From contig NZ_JAHLQG010000040.1 in assembly GCF_018919065.1 (NCBI RefSeq), positions 1-64,000 of the forward strand: a DNA stretch of 64,000 nucleotides, in the 5' to 3' direction. Below are positions 51,006 through 59,480 of this stretch, piece by piece. Under the pieces are notes generated by a model. That model was not told the DNA's origin and did not search any database. It was given only the letters and a program-made list of their open reading frames with translations. The position numbers and the translations under genes are program-made. The DNA comes from Blautia sp. MSJ-9. GTDB lineage: Bacteria; Bacillota; Clostridia; Lachnospirales; Lachnospiraceae. How positions within the stretch are numbered: position 1 is the first letter of the stretch; every line of letters begins with the position of its first letter.

Positions 51006-53365
51006 AAACAAAAAACAGACCTTTATATCTGAAATTGTTAGTTCCTATGCTGGTGCTGATCTTAGTGGAAATTTCACTGCTGGCAGGTTCTGTTTTCGGC
51101 GGCGGCCTGATCCGGTATATGGAAAACAATGAGATAGAAGTTCTTCATGAGAGAGTTTTAAACAGACAGAGATACCTGCAGAATGAAATGCTTACCAGAT
51201 GGTCAAAAGTAGACAGCACGGTCATCAAGATCAATCAGATCACAGAAGATCTGCTGCAGTCCGGCCGGATCTCCATAGATACTCTGGATGACAGCTCAAA
51301 GGATTGCTTTGCGTTTCTGGATGCTGTTTCAGATCCTCTGCTGAATATGCTGCGAAGCAATAAGGTCACCGGTGCATTTATTGTCGTCAATACAGACAAT
51401 CTGGAGGAACTTTCAGAAAAAGGAATATACAAAAACAAGCCCGGAATCTATGTCCGGGATTATGACCCGAAATCCAGTTATTCGGACAGGAATACGGACC
51501 TCCTGCTGGAATATGCACCAACAGAAATCGTCAAGAACATGAATGTCAGTCTGGACAGTGGATGGAAACCGCAGTTCGCATTTGAGGATATGCAGCAGTA
51601 CGGAGCATACCTGTATGAGCCGTATCAGGCAGCGCTTGGCATGGACGAGAGAACAGAACTGGAAGCTTCTGACATGGGATACTGGAGCGAACCTTATCAG
51701 CTTTTTGCCAATGATCAGGAAGTGATTTCCTATTCTGTACCGCTGATACTGGAAGATGGAACTGTTTATGGTGTACTTGGAGTTGAACTGTCACTGAGTT
51801 ATCTGGAAGATATGCTTCCGTCAGAAGAACTGAAAGACAAAGACGCAGGTTCTTATCTTCTTGGAATTGAGAAAGAAAGCGATACAGAGATTACAAATGT
51901 TCTGATCAGCGGAGCTGATTACAGCATGGTCAATGGAGATAAGAAAGTTACAGAAATTTATACAGAGAAGAACAGACAGCTCATACAGAATGATATGGAT
52001 GAAGATATCTATTGCGATGTAGAATATCTGACTTTATACAATACCAATACACCGTTCGAGCAGCAACGCTGGGTATTAACAGGAATCGTAAGGGAAAAGA
52101 ATCTCTTCCGTTTCTCCAGCACAGTAGAGAAAACACTGATTCGTGGAACTCTTGCAACACTGATCGCAGGTATTGTGGGCGGTATTCTGATCAGTCTGTA
52201 TATTTCCAGACCAGTAACTGCACTGACAAAGAGTGTGCGAAAGATGAAGCCGTTCAGCAGGATAGAATTCTCCAGGACAGGAATCCGCGAAATTGACCTG
52301 ATGGCATCGGAGCTGGAACACCTCAACAGAGAAACGTTGTATGCGGCAGAGAGATTTTCGTATATTGTGAATGCGGCGAATCTGCATCTGGCAGTTTTTG
52401 AGATAAACAGTGAAGAAGACAGTGTGTTTATTACAGGCAGTTTCTTTGATATGCTGGGACTTGAACAACAGAGTGTGACTTCCCTGACGGAAAAAGAATT
52501 CAGGGATATCCTGGATTCACTGGATAAATATAAGCAGCATTCGGCAGGCAGAGAGGATGAGATACTGTATAAAATTCCAGTCAAAAATACAACCGTGGAA
52601 GTTTCGAAAGCAGATACTGAGTCTGGAGAACAGGATACAAATACATATATTAAGGTTGATGATTTCAGTAAAACTGGCAGTGATATCAGTCAGGAAAGTC
52701 TGAAAGTTACAGAAGATGACAACACAGAAACATGGAAATATATCAGGATAACTCTGAAATATAATGATGTAAGGTGTATTGGACTGGTAGAGGATATTAC
52801 TGATACGGCCATTGAGAAAGAAAACATTGAATATGAGCGGGATCACGATTTGCTGACAGGGCTTCTCAATCGCAGGGCATTCAACCGGATCATGACAGAA
52901 ATGTTTGATCATGAAAAGACAGTGTTAAAGACAGCTGCATTGGTCATGATCGACCTGGATGAACTGAAGCATGTAAACGATACATATGGTCATGATTATG
53001 GAGACAAATACATCAGGACTGCTGCAGAATGTTTCGGGAAATATACTCCGGAATCTACGATGATCTGCAGACGTTCCGGTGATGAATTCAACATCTTCTT
53101 TTATGGATATCAGAACAAAGACGAGATCAGGGAATGCATCCGAAATTTGAAGGAGGGAATCAGAAAGGTTTCTATTCACCTCCCGGATCATACAGAACTT
53201 CCGATCCGAATGTCTGCCGGAATTGCCTGGTATCCGGATGACGGCAGAATTTATCAGGAACTTAAGACATATTCTGATTTTGCAATGTATCAGATCAAAC
53301 ATACAAGCAAGAACCAGTTCGGGGAATTTGATAAGGATGCTTACCTGAAAGATAAGTATAAATAA
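51002..53365 (+). CDS. Membrane GGDEF-domain protein with dCache-like sensor (probable diguanylate cyclase)
   Basis: This 787-residue protein has a membrane helix (about 10-32) and an extracellular dCache-like domain (about 35-370). A second helix with HAMP-like continuation follows (TLIAGIVGGILISLYISRPV, about 380-415), then a PAS-like region (about 440-590) and a C-terminal GGDEF domain (about 615-785). The latter has DHDLLTGLLNRRAFNRIM, ALVMIDLDELKHVNDTYGHD and the active-site loop SGDEF (692-696) in place of GGDEF, a variant found in active enzymes. No RxxD inhibitory site precedes it. It probably makes c-di-GMP in response to a ligand, possibly presented by the coupled lipoprotein. Confidence 0.9.
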   Translation: MKTKNRPLYLKLLVPMLVLILVEISLLAGSVFGGGLIRYMENNEIEVLHERVLNRQRYLQNEMLTRWSKVDSTVIKINQITEDLLQSGRISIDTLDDSSKDCFAFLDAVSDPLLNMLRSNKVTGAFIVVNTDNLEELSEKGIYKNKPGIYVRDYDPKSSYSDRNTDLLLEYAPTEIVKNMNVSLDSGWKPQFAFEDMQQYGAYLYEPYQAALGMDERTELEASDMGYWSEPYQLFANDQEVISYSVPLILEDGTVYGVLGVELSLSYLEDMLPSEELKDKDAGSYLLGIEKESDTEITNVLISGADYSMVNGDKKVTEIYTEKNRQLIQNDMDEDIYCDVEYLTLYNTNTPFEQQRWVLTGIVREKNLFRFSSTVEKTLIRGTLATLIAGIVGGILISLYISRPVTALTKSVRKMKPFSRIEFSRTGIREIDLMASELEHLNRETLYAAERFSYIVNAANLHLAVFEINSEEDSVFITGSFFDMLGLEQQSVTSLTEKEFRDILDSLDKYKQHSAGREDEILYKIPVKNTTVEVSKADTESGEQDTNTYIKVDDFSKTGSDISQESLKVTEDDNTETWKYIRITLKYNDVRCIGLVEDITDTAIEKENIEYERDHDLLTGLLNRRAFNRIMTEMFDHEKTVLKTAALVMIDLDELKHVNDTYGHDYGDKYIRTAAECFGKYTPESTMICRRSGDEFNIFFYGYQNKDEIRECIRNLKEGIRKVSIHLPDHTELPIRMSAGIAWYPDDGRIYQELKTYSDFAMYQIKHTSKNQFGEFDKDAYLKDKYK

Positions 53366-53398
53366 AAATGATAACAAAACAGAAAACGGAATAAAGTA

Positions 53399-53442
53399 AA
53401 AAATGCTTCAGATGGAAGGAAAATTCTATCTGGAGCATTTTT
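53399..53442 (+). terminator. Terminator after the GGDEF gene
   Basis: AAAAATGCTTCAGATGGAA pairs, with two mismatches, with TTCTATCTGGAGCATTTTT, giving a long stem and a U-rich 3' side. Confidence 0.8.
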
Positions 53443-53526
53443 TTATGTCACTGAAGCGTCCAGCCGCAGGCAGAGAATCCTGCAAGCAGACTTTTGGGGT
53501 TTTTCAGAAAAAATTTCAAAAAAGAT

Positions 53527-53565
53527 AAAACCTTTTTCGAGTTTCACCTGTCAGTATAGTGAAAA
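53527..53565 (+). promoter_or_regulatory. Putative ECF-sigma promoter, copy A
   Basis: AAAAC (53527-53531), 17 bases, TGTC (53549-53552), then TATAGTGAAAA. The same arrangement with the same spacing and a similar TTTTTCGA spacer is found at 53713. AAC-type -35 and TGTC/CGTC-type -10 boxes are the hallmarks of ECF sigma promoters. The sigma factor is not encoded in the window. Confidence 0.6.
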
Positions 53566-53600
53566 GAGGAAAATATAAAGCAGATTTCTCTTACACAGTC

Positions 53601-53629
53601 TTGAATATAGATGATTAAACATCTATAAT
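53601..53629 (+). promoter_or_regulatory. Sigma-A promoter between the two ECF-type copies
   Basis: TTGAAT (53601-53606) and TATAAT (53624-53629) are 17 bases apart, near consensus. It gives the downstream module a housekeeping promoter besides the ECF-type ones. Confidence 0.7.
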
Positions 53630-53712
53630 AAAAGCAAAAAATTGACATGAAAGGAAGGTACGAGAGAAAAAGAAGAACAGAAAAAATAATTTGAAAAAAT
53701 TTTAAAAATCTT

Positions 53713-53751
53713 AAAACTTTTTCGAACTTCACATTGTCTATATAGTGAAAA
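53713..53751 (+). promoter_or_regulatory. Putative ECF-sigma promoter, copy B
   Basis: AAAAC (53713-53717), 17 bases, TGTC (53735-53738), then TATATAGTGAAAA, with TTTTTCGA in the spacer as in copy A. It is preceded by A/T tracts and lies about 40 bases before the gene at 53784. Confidence 0.65.
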
Positions 53752-53783
53752 CAATAAAAAAAACATAAAGGAGAACAAATAGT

Positions 53784-54485
53784 ATGAAGAAAACATTAAA
53801 AAAAGTAATCACAACAATGCTGGCAGTCGTATTGATCCTTGTCGCAATTCCATTACAGGTAAACGCTACCTATTGGGGATATATAGAACAGCCCAAAGTA
53901 ATTGAGTTCCAAAAAACAGTCGTGTATACCCTGAATCCGAAGAAAACACAGTTTCCGGAATATACCTCTATTGGATGGGCAGGAACTTTTGGACATCCGG
54001 ATCCTAAATATAAAATTACAGATATAAAATCAAGCAACACAGCGGTTGCTACTCCATTTACAGAGGGAGAAAAGTCTGGCACAACAACTTTAAATGTCTA
54101 TCCGCATAAAGCTGGAACTGCAATTATTTCCTGCAGAGTAAACGGAAAAACTTACAAAACAAAATTTATTGCCAGAAAATATGTATGCCCACTTACATAC
54201 ATCAAACTTGGTTCTACAACCATGACTGCAAATAAATTCAAAAAGACAGATGAAATTCATCTTTCTTACCGGAAATATGCAAAAAAGAACCAGAAGATTT
54301 CAGTAAAACCCGCAAAAGGATGGAAGATAAAAGGAATTTATTGCAGCAATGGTACGAAATATATGACGGAAGTAAAGAATAACAGTTCCTATTTTATTAA
54401 TACAGAAAACGACTGGTATATGTATGTATTTTTTATTAATCCAACTACCCAGCAGAAAGAGTTTATTAATATTTATCTGGATTAA
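53784..54485 (+). CDS. Secreted protein with Ig-like (Big2-type) domain, function unknown
   Basis: This 233-residue protein has a signal peptide (TMLAVVLILVAIPLQVNA). Residues about 75-130 look like a bacterial Ig-like domain (ITDIKSSNTAVATPF, then TTTLNVYPHKAGTAIISCRV), and the rest is beta-rich with many Lys and Tyr. There is no cell-wall anchor motif. AAAGGAG precedes the start. It is the first gene after the ECF-type promoters and leads a group with a giant secreted repeat protein, so a role at the cell surface or in the matrix is likely. I do not recognise a named family. Confidence 0.8.
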   Translation: MKKTLKKVITTMLAVVLILVAIPLQVNATYWGYIEQPKVIEFQKTVVYTLNPKKTQFPEYTSIGWAGTFGHPDPKYKITDIKSSNTAVATPFTEGEKSGTTTLNVYPHKAGTAIISCRVNGKTYKTKFIARKYVCPLTYIKLGSTTMTANKFKKTDEIHLSYRKYAKKNQKISVKPAKGWKIKGIYCSNGTKYMTEVKNNSSYFINTENDWYMYVFFINPTTQQKEFINIYLD

Positions 54486-54522
54486 AATAAGACACAAAAG
54501 AAAAAGCCGGGAGGTGAGAAAC

Positions 54523-54885
54523 ATGGATAAGCCCTATCAGAGAGAGATTGAACTGTTGCAGAAAGAGCTGGAATGTTATAAGTACGTAGCAGATAACTGT
54601 AAAAAACAGCATAGTGAGCAGTTTCAGAGATATCTGACGACGACCTGTCTGGAACTTCGCTATGCGATTGAGACAATGGAAGAGCGGCAGAAAATAGCAG
54701 TGAAAGAGCTGGAAGATCTTCCTCTAAAAGAACGGGAGAGAATGCTTGAACCACTTTTTCAGGCAACAGAAGAAATTTCCGACAACGCAAAAGGAAAATC
54801 CTGTCAGGAACTTTCTGGTTATATTCAGCAGTTTATTACAGGATTTCTCATGGATCTGGTAGATTACAGATACCAGCCAGGTTAA
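54523..54885 (+). CDS. Small helical cytoplasmic protein, unknown function
   Basis: This 120-residue protein starts at ATG 54523 behind a strong GGGAGGTGAG; the frame is open further upstream inside the previous gene but without a start signal. The sequence is charged and almost wholly helical (REIELLQKELECYKYVADNC, then LELRYAIETMEERQKIAVKE), with coiled-coil character and a hydrophobic C-terminal helix (IQQFITGFLMDLVDY). No signal peptide. It lies between two genes for secreted proteins and is probably translated from the same mRNA. No family recognised. Confidence 0.75.
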   Translation: MDKPYQREIELLQKELECYKYVADNCKKQHSEQFQRYLTTTCLELRYAIETMEERQKIAVKELEDLPLKERERMLEPLFQATEEISDNAKGKSCQELSGYIQQFITGFLMDLVDYRYQPG

Positions 54886-54922
54886 AATCTTACAAACAAT
54901 TTACGAGAAGGAGAACAGTTTT

Positions 54923-57900
54923 ATGAAGAACAAAACAGTGAAATCTTTATCTATTATTCTCTCCGTATGCATGCTTGGAACTTCATCTGCAAGTGCAGCA
55001 GAATTTTCCTCTGGTCCGGCATCTGTAGAGGAAGTTCCGGTACAGGAAGAAACAGGCGAAGAGCTTACAGATCAGGACAGCACAGAAGAAAGCGAAGAGG
55101 ATGCATTTGGCACCGGAGAAGAGAAATTTTCTGATACAGATGAAAGTGAAATGGAAGAGTTTTCCTCAGAAGAGGAAATTCCGGGAGTAGATGAAGAAGT
55201 AGTGGCAGGACCGGTGGATAATACTCTGGAAGCCAGAATGAAAGATTCAGCAGTGGAAGCAGACATAGAGGCAGACCCGAATGTAAAAACCACCTGTAAT
55301 GTGTACACTGGAAACAGTGTAGAAGCACAGGATTACGACATGTATGGCCACCGTATCAGTTCCTATCTGACTACTAGCCCGGATGGTGGCCTGATGCGCG
55401 TTCAGGCAGGAGCGATCAGTGACAAGGTTCTGGTAGAGTATTACGATAACTCCTATAACATTCAGCGAACAGTTACTGTTCCACTTGCGCTTCCTCTGTT
55501 TGGCGCATTTTACGAAAGTGGCAGCAACTATTATATTCTGACAGGGCAGAACAATGACGATCAGGATAAAAGCAGAGAAGTTTACCGTGTGACCAAATAC
55601 TCCAAAAACTGGAACGTACAGGGATATTGCAGTCTTACCAGCAACACAGAAGGAATCAATACAGTGCATCCGTTTGAGGATGGATCCGCGCGAATGACAA
55701 TGAATGGAAACTATCTGTATGTGAGAACCTGTCGTACCATGTATAAAAATGTGGTTGATGGACGGAATCATCAGTCCAATCTTACATTTTCTATTGACAC
55801 TTCCAATATGACACTGGCAGATCAGTATGGAAGTGCGCTTGGCACAAAGTATGGCTATGTTACCCATTCTTTTAACCAGTTTATCCAGGTTGACAATGGG
55901 AAACTTGTAGGACTTGATCAGGGAGACAGTCATCCGAGAGCACTTGTGATGCTGAAATATCCTTCGGATTTAAGCGGAGGTAAATTCGCACCGAAATCAC
56001 AGGAAAACGGATGTGAAGAAGTCCACTTTATGGATTTTCCGGAAGGCGGAGGAAATTATACAGGTGCTTCAGTGGGAGGATTTGAATATTCAGATTCCGC
56101 ATATCTGACAGCAGGAAACTATGACAGCAGCGGAATGTATTCTTCACGAAATGTATTTGTAGCTTCTGTATCCAAATCAGGCACACAGCCGACTGTAAAA
56201 TATTTCACCAATTATTCCGGTGAAGACAGTGCATCCACACCATACCTGATTAAAACTGGCAGCAACCAGTTTATGCTGATGTGGTCAAACCGCGGAACTG
56301 TTTACTATACAGTGCTGGACGGAAATGGAAATCAGGTGGGAAGTACCTACAGTATGACTGGAAACCTTTCAGACTGTGCACCTTCTATTATTAATGGAAA
56401 ACTGATCTGGTATACCTGGCATGATAATGTAAATGTATTTTACGAGATTAACCTGTCCTCTCTTTCTTCAAACCGGGCAGTGAAGATTGTCAATGGTCAT
56501 CAGCCTGTATACGGAAAAGCAACCGATGGCAGGGTAACAAGAAAGTGCATAAACTGTAATCAGGATCTGGGAAGCGCAATGGTGCCTACAGGAATCGGCA
56601 GAGTTTATTTCAAAAATGCAAACTCAAAACGTGTACTGGAATCCGGACAGAAATTTTCTAACGGACAGAGCTATGAAATAGAGTGGGAAACACAGCATAA
56701 GAATTGGACCAGCGATCTGGATGCACTGGATGATTGCGTGGTCAGCAGTTCAGATGAAAGTATCTTATCTGTAAGCCAGACAGATGAAAGTCATGCAGTT
56801 ATCACAACAAAAAAATCAGGTAAAGTAACTCTGACGATCGCTGCAAAATATAATTCGGAAGCAGTTATCAATATTGAACTTTACGTCAATATGCAGGCAC
56901 TGGACAATAATGAATTTAAAATCACATTTTCTCCTTACAGCGCCACTTATAATGGCAGGGAACAGAAACCGCAGACAATCCTTCAGACTCTTTCAGGAGG
57001 CAAATGGCAGGATCTTGAGAAAGGAAAAGATTATACGGTCAACTACGACAGTGATTTCATTAATGCAGGACAGCATACAGCCACTGTAACAGGAATCGGC
57101 AGTTATACAGGAACTTTAAAGAGCAATTTTACAATCAATAAAAAGAGTTTAAAAGCTGGATGTACAGTTACACCGAAGGAAGATTCCGTCATCTATAATG
57201 GAAAGAAACAGAAACCGGGCTTCATAGTTAAAGACGGTGACAGAACACTGACAGAGGGGAAGGACTATACGGTTACATATAAAAATAACGTGAATGTAGG
57301 GACTGCCAAAGCAACGATTAGTGGAATAAATAATTATGAAAGTTATATTGACACCAGCTTCAAAATTGCTTTGGCCCCGACAGAGAAACCAGCGGAGCCG
57401 GACAAACCAACGCAGCCAGATAATCCAACGAAACCGGACACATCGGACAAAACAGATATCAGTAAAGCCTATGTGCTTCTTTCTAAATATGGCTATGAAT
57501 ATGATGGAAAATCACACAAACCGACAGTTTCCGGTGTGTATATAAATAACAAGCTGGTCGATTCGAAGAACTATATCGTTACATATTCCAAAGACCTTGT
57601 AAATGCAGGAACACCGGAGGTGACGATTACCGGAAAAGGAAGCTTTACAGGAACCTGCAAAGTTACATTTACCATATCGCCTCGCAATTTTTCAAATTGT
57701 ACAGTCATAGATCCGGAAGGACCTTTTTACTACTATGAGGGAACAGCTTACACACCTAAATATGTAGTGAAAGACGGAGACAAAACTCTGGTAGAAGGAA
57801 AAGATTACCAAGTTACCTATAAATATAACGACAAGCCAGGACATTCCTGGAATACGATTCAGGGTATGGGAAACTACCGAAATGATGTGATCCAGAGACA

Positions 57901-59416
57901 GTTTTACATCATTCCGCCGCTTTTAAGTGAATGCACAGCAAGTCTGGAAAATGATACTGTTATTTACGATGGTCATCCGGCAGAACCAAATATCATCGTA
58001 AAATTTGGAGAAAGAACACTGAAACTGAATCAGGATTATACAGTCAGCTATGTAGGAAATGACAGTCCTGGTACAGCAATTGCATATATTTACGGAAAAG
58101 GTACTTATAATGGCCGTATTATTCTGAACTTTACGATTAAAAAAGCAGGAGCCAAAACAAAAGATCTCAGTAAAGCGGAAGTTACGATTTCCGGAAATGT
58201 AATAGATTATGGAAAAAGGATGGATATGCCGCAGGTAACTGTGAATCTGGATGGAAAAGTTCTGACGAAGTCCGTAGACTTTATTGTAACATACAGAGGC
58301 AGTGTGGGCGCAAAAACCGGAACTCTTATTATTACCGGAAGGGGTGATTACACAGGTGTAATTGAACGACCAGTTAATGTTATCAAAAAAAATACGGAAC
58401 TGAAAGATATCAGCGGTTACACAGTTGGAATCGGAGGAGATAATTTTACTTATACCGGTTCTGAGATTAAACCAAAAGTTCAGGTATCCTCAGAAACAGA
58501 AGATCTGACAGAAGGAACTGATTATACAGTTTCATACGAAAATAATATTGAAGTTGGTACTGCAACTGCAATCATAAAAGGAACAGGAAATTATACTGGT
58601 ACATTGACGATTACATTTAAAATTGTAGCTAAATCCCAGGATGATGCAAATAAAGATAAGATTGCCGTTGGAAAATGCGACTACATTGTTATGGATAATG
58701 AAGAAACCTATGATGGTACCGCTCATGAACCGGATGTGATCGTTGCGTGGTTAGAGAACAAACTGACAGAAGGACAGGATTATACGTTAACCTACAGCAA
58801 TAATGTAAATGCCGGAACTGCAAAAGTGACTATCACTGGTATAGGAAAATATACAGGATCTGTTACCACAAGTTTTGAGATCAAACCAGCTTCTCCTGAA
58901 ATAACAGCAAAAAGTAAGACGGTAAATATGGGAAGTGGAAAACAGGATATCATGGAACGCATTCTGACAGATGCGAAAATAACCTGTACCTCTACCAGTC
59001 CTGCGATTGTGGAAATTTCTGGCAACAGTTTCATTCCAAAGAAACCGGGAAAAGCTACGATCATTATTACCACAACCGGGGAAAAGAACTACTTTTCAAT
59101 GGAGCCGGTCAAACTGACAGTCACAGTACGTCCGTTAAATACACAGAAACTTACACTGAAATCCAGAGCAAAAGGAAAACTGACTGTTTCCTGGAACATT
59201 GCGAAATCCGTCAGCGGATATGAAATCCAGTACAGCAGATCAAAGAACATGAAAAATGCACAGTCGCTGACGATCAAAGGCAAAACCACACAGGTAACTC
59301 TGAAAAAACTGAACAGTAAGAAAAATTATTGTGTACGCATCCGTACGTATAAGACAACAAACGGTAAAAGATATTACTCCACATGGAGTAGTGTAAAAAC
59401 TGTGAAAGTGAAATAA
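54923..59416 (+). CDS. Large secreted protein with eight MBG/Ig-like repeats and fibronectin III domain
   Basis: This 1497-residue protein has a signal peptide ending TSSASAA and an acidic Glu/Ser/Thr linker (about 30-105). A beta-propeller-like region follows (about 110-540), then a CxxC-containing segment (RKCINCNQDLGSAM). Eight tandem repeats of about 75-85 residues (about 662-1323) share YxGxxxxP, LxxGxDYTVxYxxN, GTAxxTIxGxGxYxG and FxI. A Pro/Lys/Thr linker lies between repeats 2 and 3. A Big-like domain and a fibronectin type III domain (VSWNIAKSVSGYEIQYS, YCVRIRTYKT) end the protein. There is no LPXTG or S-layer motif. It looks like an adhesin or surface/matrix protein. AAGGAG precedes the start. 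Confidence 0.88.
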   Translation: MKNKTVKSLSIILSVCMLGTSSASAAEFSSGPASVEEVPVQEETGEELTDQDSTEESEEDAFGTGEEKFSDTDESEMEEFSSEEEIPGVDEEVVAGPVDNTLEARMKDSAVEADIEADPNVKTTCNVYTGNSVEAQDYDMYGHRISSYLTTSPDGGLMRVQAGAISDKVLVEYYDNSYNIQRTVTVPLALPLFGAFYESGSNYYILTGQNNDDQDKSREVYRVTKYSKNWNVQGYCSLTSNTEGINTVHPFEDGSARMTMNGNYLYVRTCRTMYKNVVDGRNHQSNLTFSIDTSNMTLADQYGSALGTKYGYVTHSFNQFIQVDNGKLVGLDQGDSHPRALVMLKYPSDLSGGKFAPKSQENGCEEVHFMDFPEGGGNYTGASVGGFEYSDSAYLTAGNYDSSGMYSSRNVFVASVSKSGTQPTVKYFTNYSGEDSASTPYLIKTGSNQFMLMWSNRGTVYYTVLDGNGNQVGSTYSMTGNLSDCAPSIINGKLIWYTWHDNVNVFYEINLSSLSSNRAVKIVNGHQPVYGKATDGRVTRKCINCNQDLGSAMVPTGIGRVYFKNANSKRVLESGQKFSNGQSYEIEWETQHKNWTSDLDALDDCVVSSSDESILSVSQTDESHAVITTKKSGKVTLTIAAKYNSEAVINIELYVNMQALDNNEFKITFSPYSATYNGREQKPQTILQTLSGGKWQDLEKGKDYTVNYDSDFINAGQHTATVTGIGSYTGTLKSNFTINKKSLKAGCTVTPKEDSVIYNGKKQKPGFIVKDGDRTLTEGKDYTVTYKNNVNVGTAKATISGINNYESYIDTSFKIALAPTEKPAEPDKPTQPDNPTKPDTSDKTDISKAYVLLSKYGYEYDGKSHKPTVSGVYINNKLVDSKNYIVTYSKDLVNAGTPEVTITGKGSFTGTCKVTFTISPRNFSNCTVIDPEGPFYYYEGTAYTPKYVVKDGDKTLVEGKDYQVTYKYNDKPGHSWNTIQGMGNYRNDVIQRQFYIIPPLLSECTASLENDTVIYDGHPAEPNIIVKFGERTLKLNQDYTVSYVGNDSPGTAIAYIYGKGTYNGRIILNFTIKKAGAKTKDLSKAEVTISGNVIDYGKRMDMPQVTVNLDGKVLTKSVDFIVTYRGSVGAKTGTLIITGRGDYTGVIERPVNVIKKNTELKDISGYTVGIGGDNFTYTGSEIKPKVQVSSETEDLTEGTDYTVSYENNIEVGTATAIIKGTGNYTGTLTITFKIVAKSQDDANKDKIAVGKCDYIVMDNEETYDGTAHEPDVIVAWLENKLTEGQDYTLTYSNNVNAGTAKVTITGIGKYTGSVTTSFEIKPASPEITAKSKTVNMGSGKQDIMERILTDAKITCTSTSPAIVEISGNSFIPKKPGKATIIITTTGEKNYFSMEPVKLTVTVRPLNTQKLTLKSRAKGKLTVSWNIAKSVSGYEIQYSRSKNMKNAQSLTIKGKTTQVTLKKLNSKKNYCVRIRTYKTTNGKRYYSTWSSVKTVKVK

Positions 59417-59480
59417 CCATAACAAAAATGAAAAACAGTGCAGGAGAATAAAAATTATAAAAAAGAGAAGGAGTGAGGTT

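Noticed and set aside
53647-53694. A 15-codon basic open frame (starts MKGRYERKRR) between the promoters
   Set aside because: No ribosome site and too short to judge; probably chance in an A/G-rich leader.
54923-59416. CRISPR-like or DNA tandem array in the large secreted protein gene
   Set aside because: The periodicity is at protein level (75-85 residues); the DNA units are not identical and the frame is continuous.
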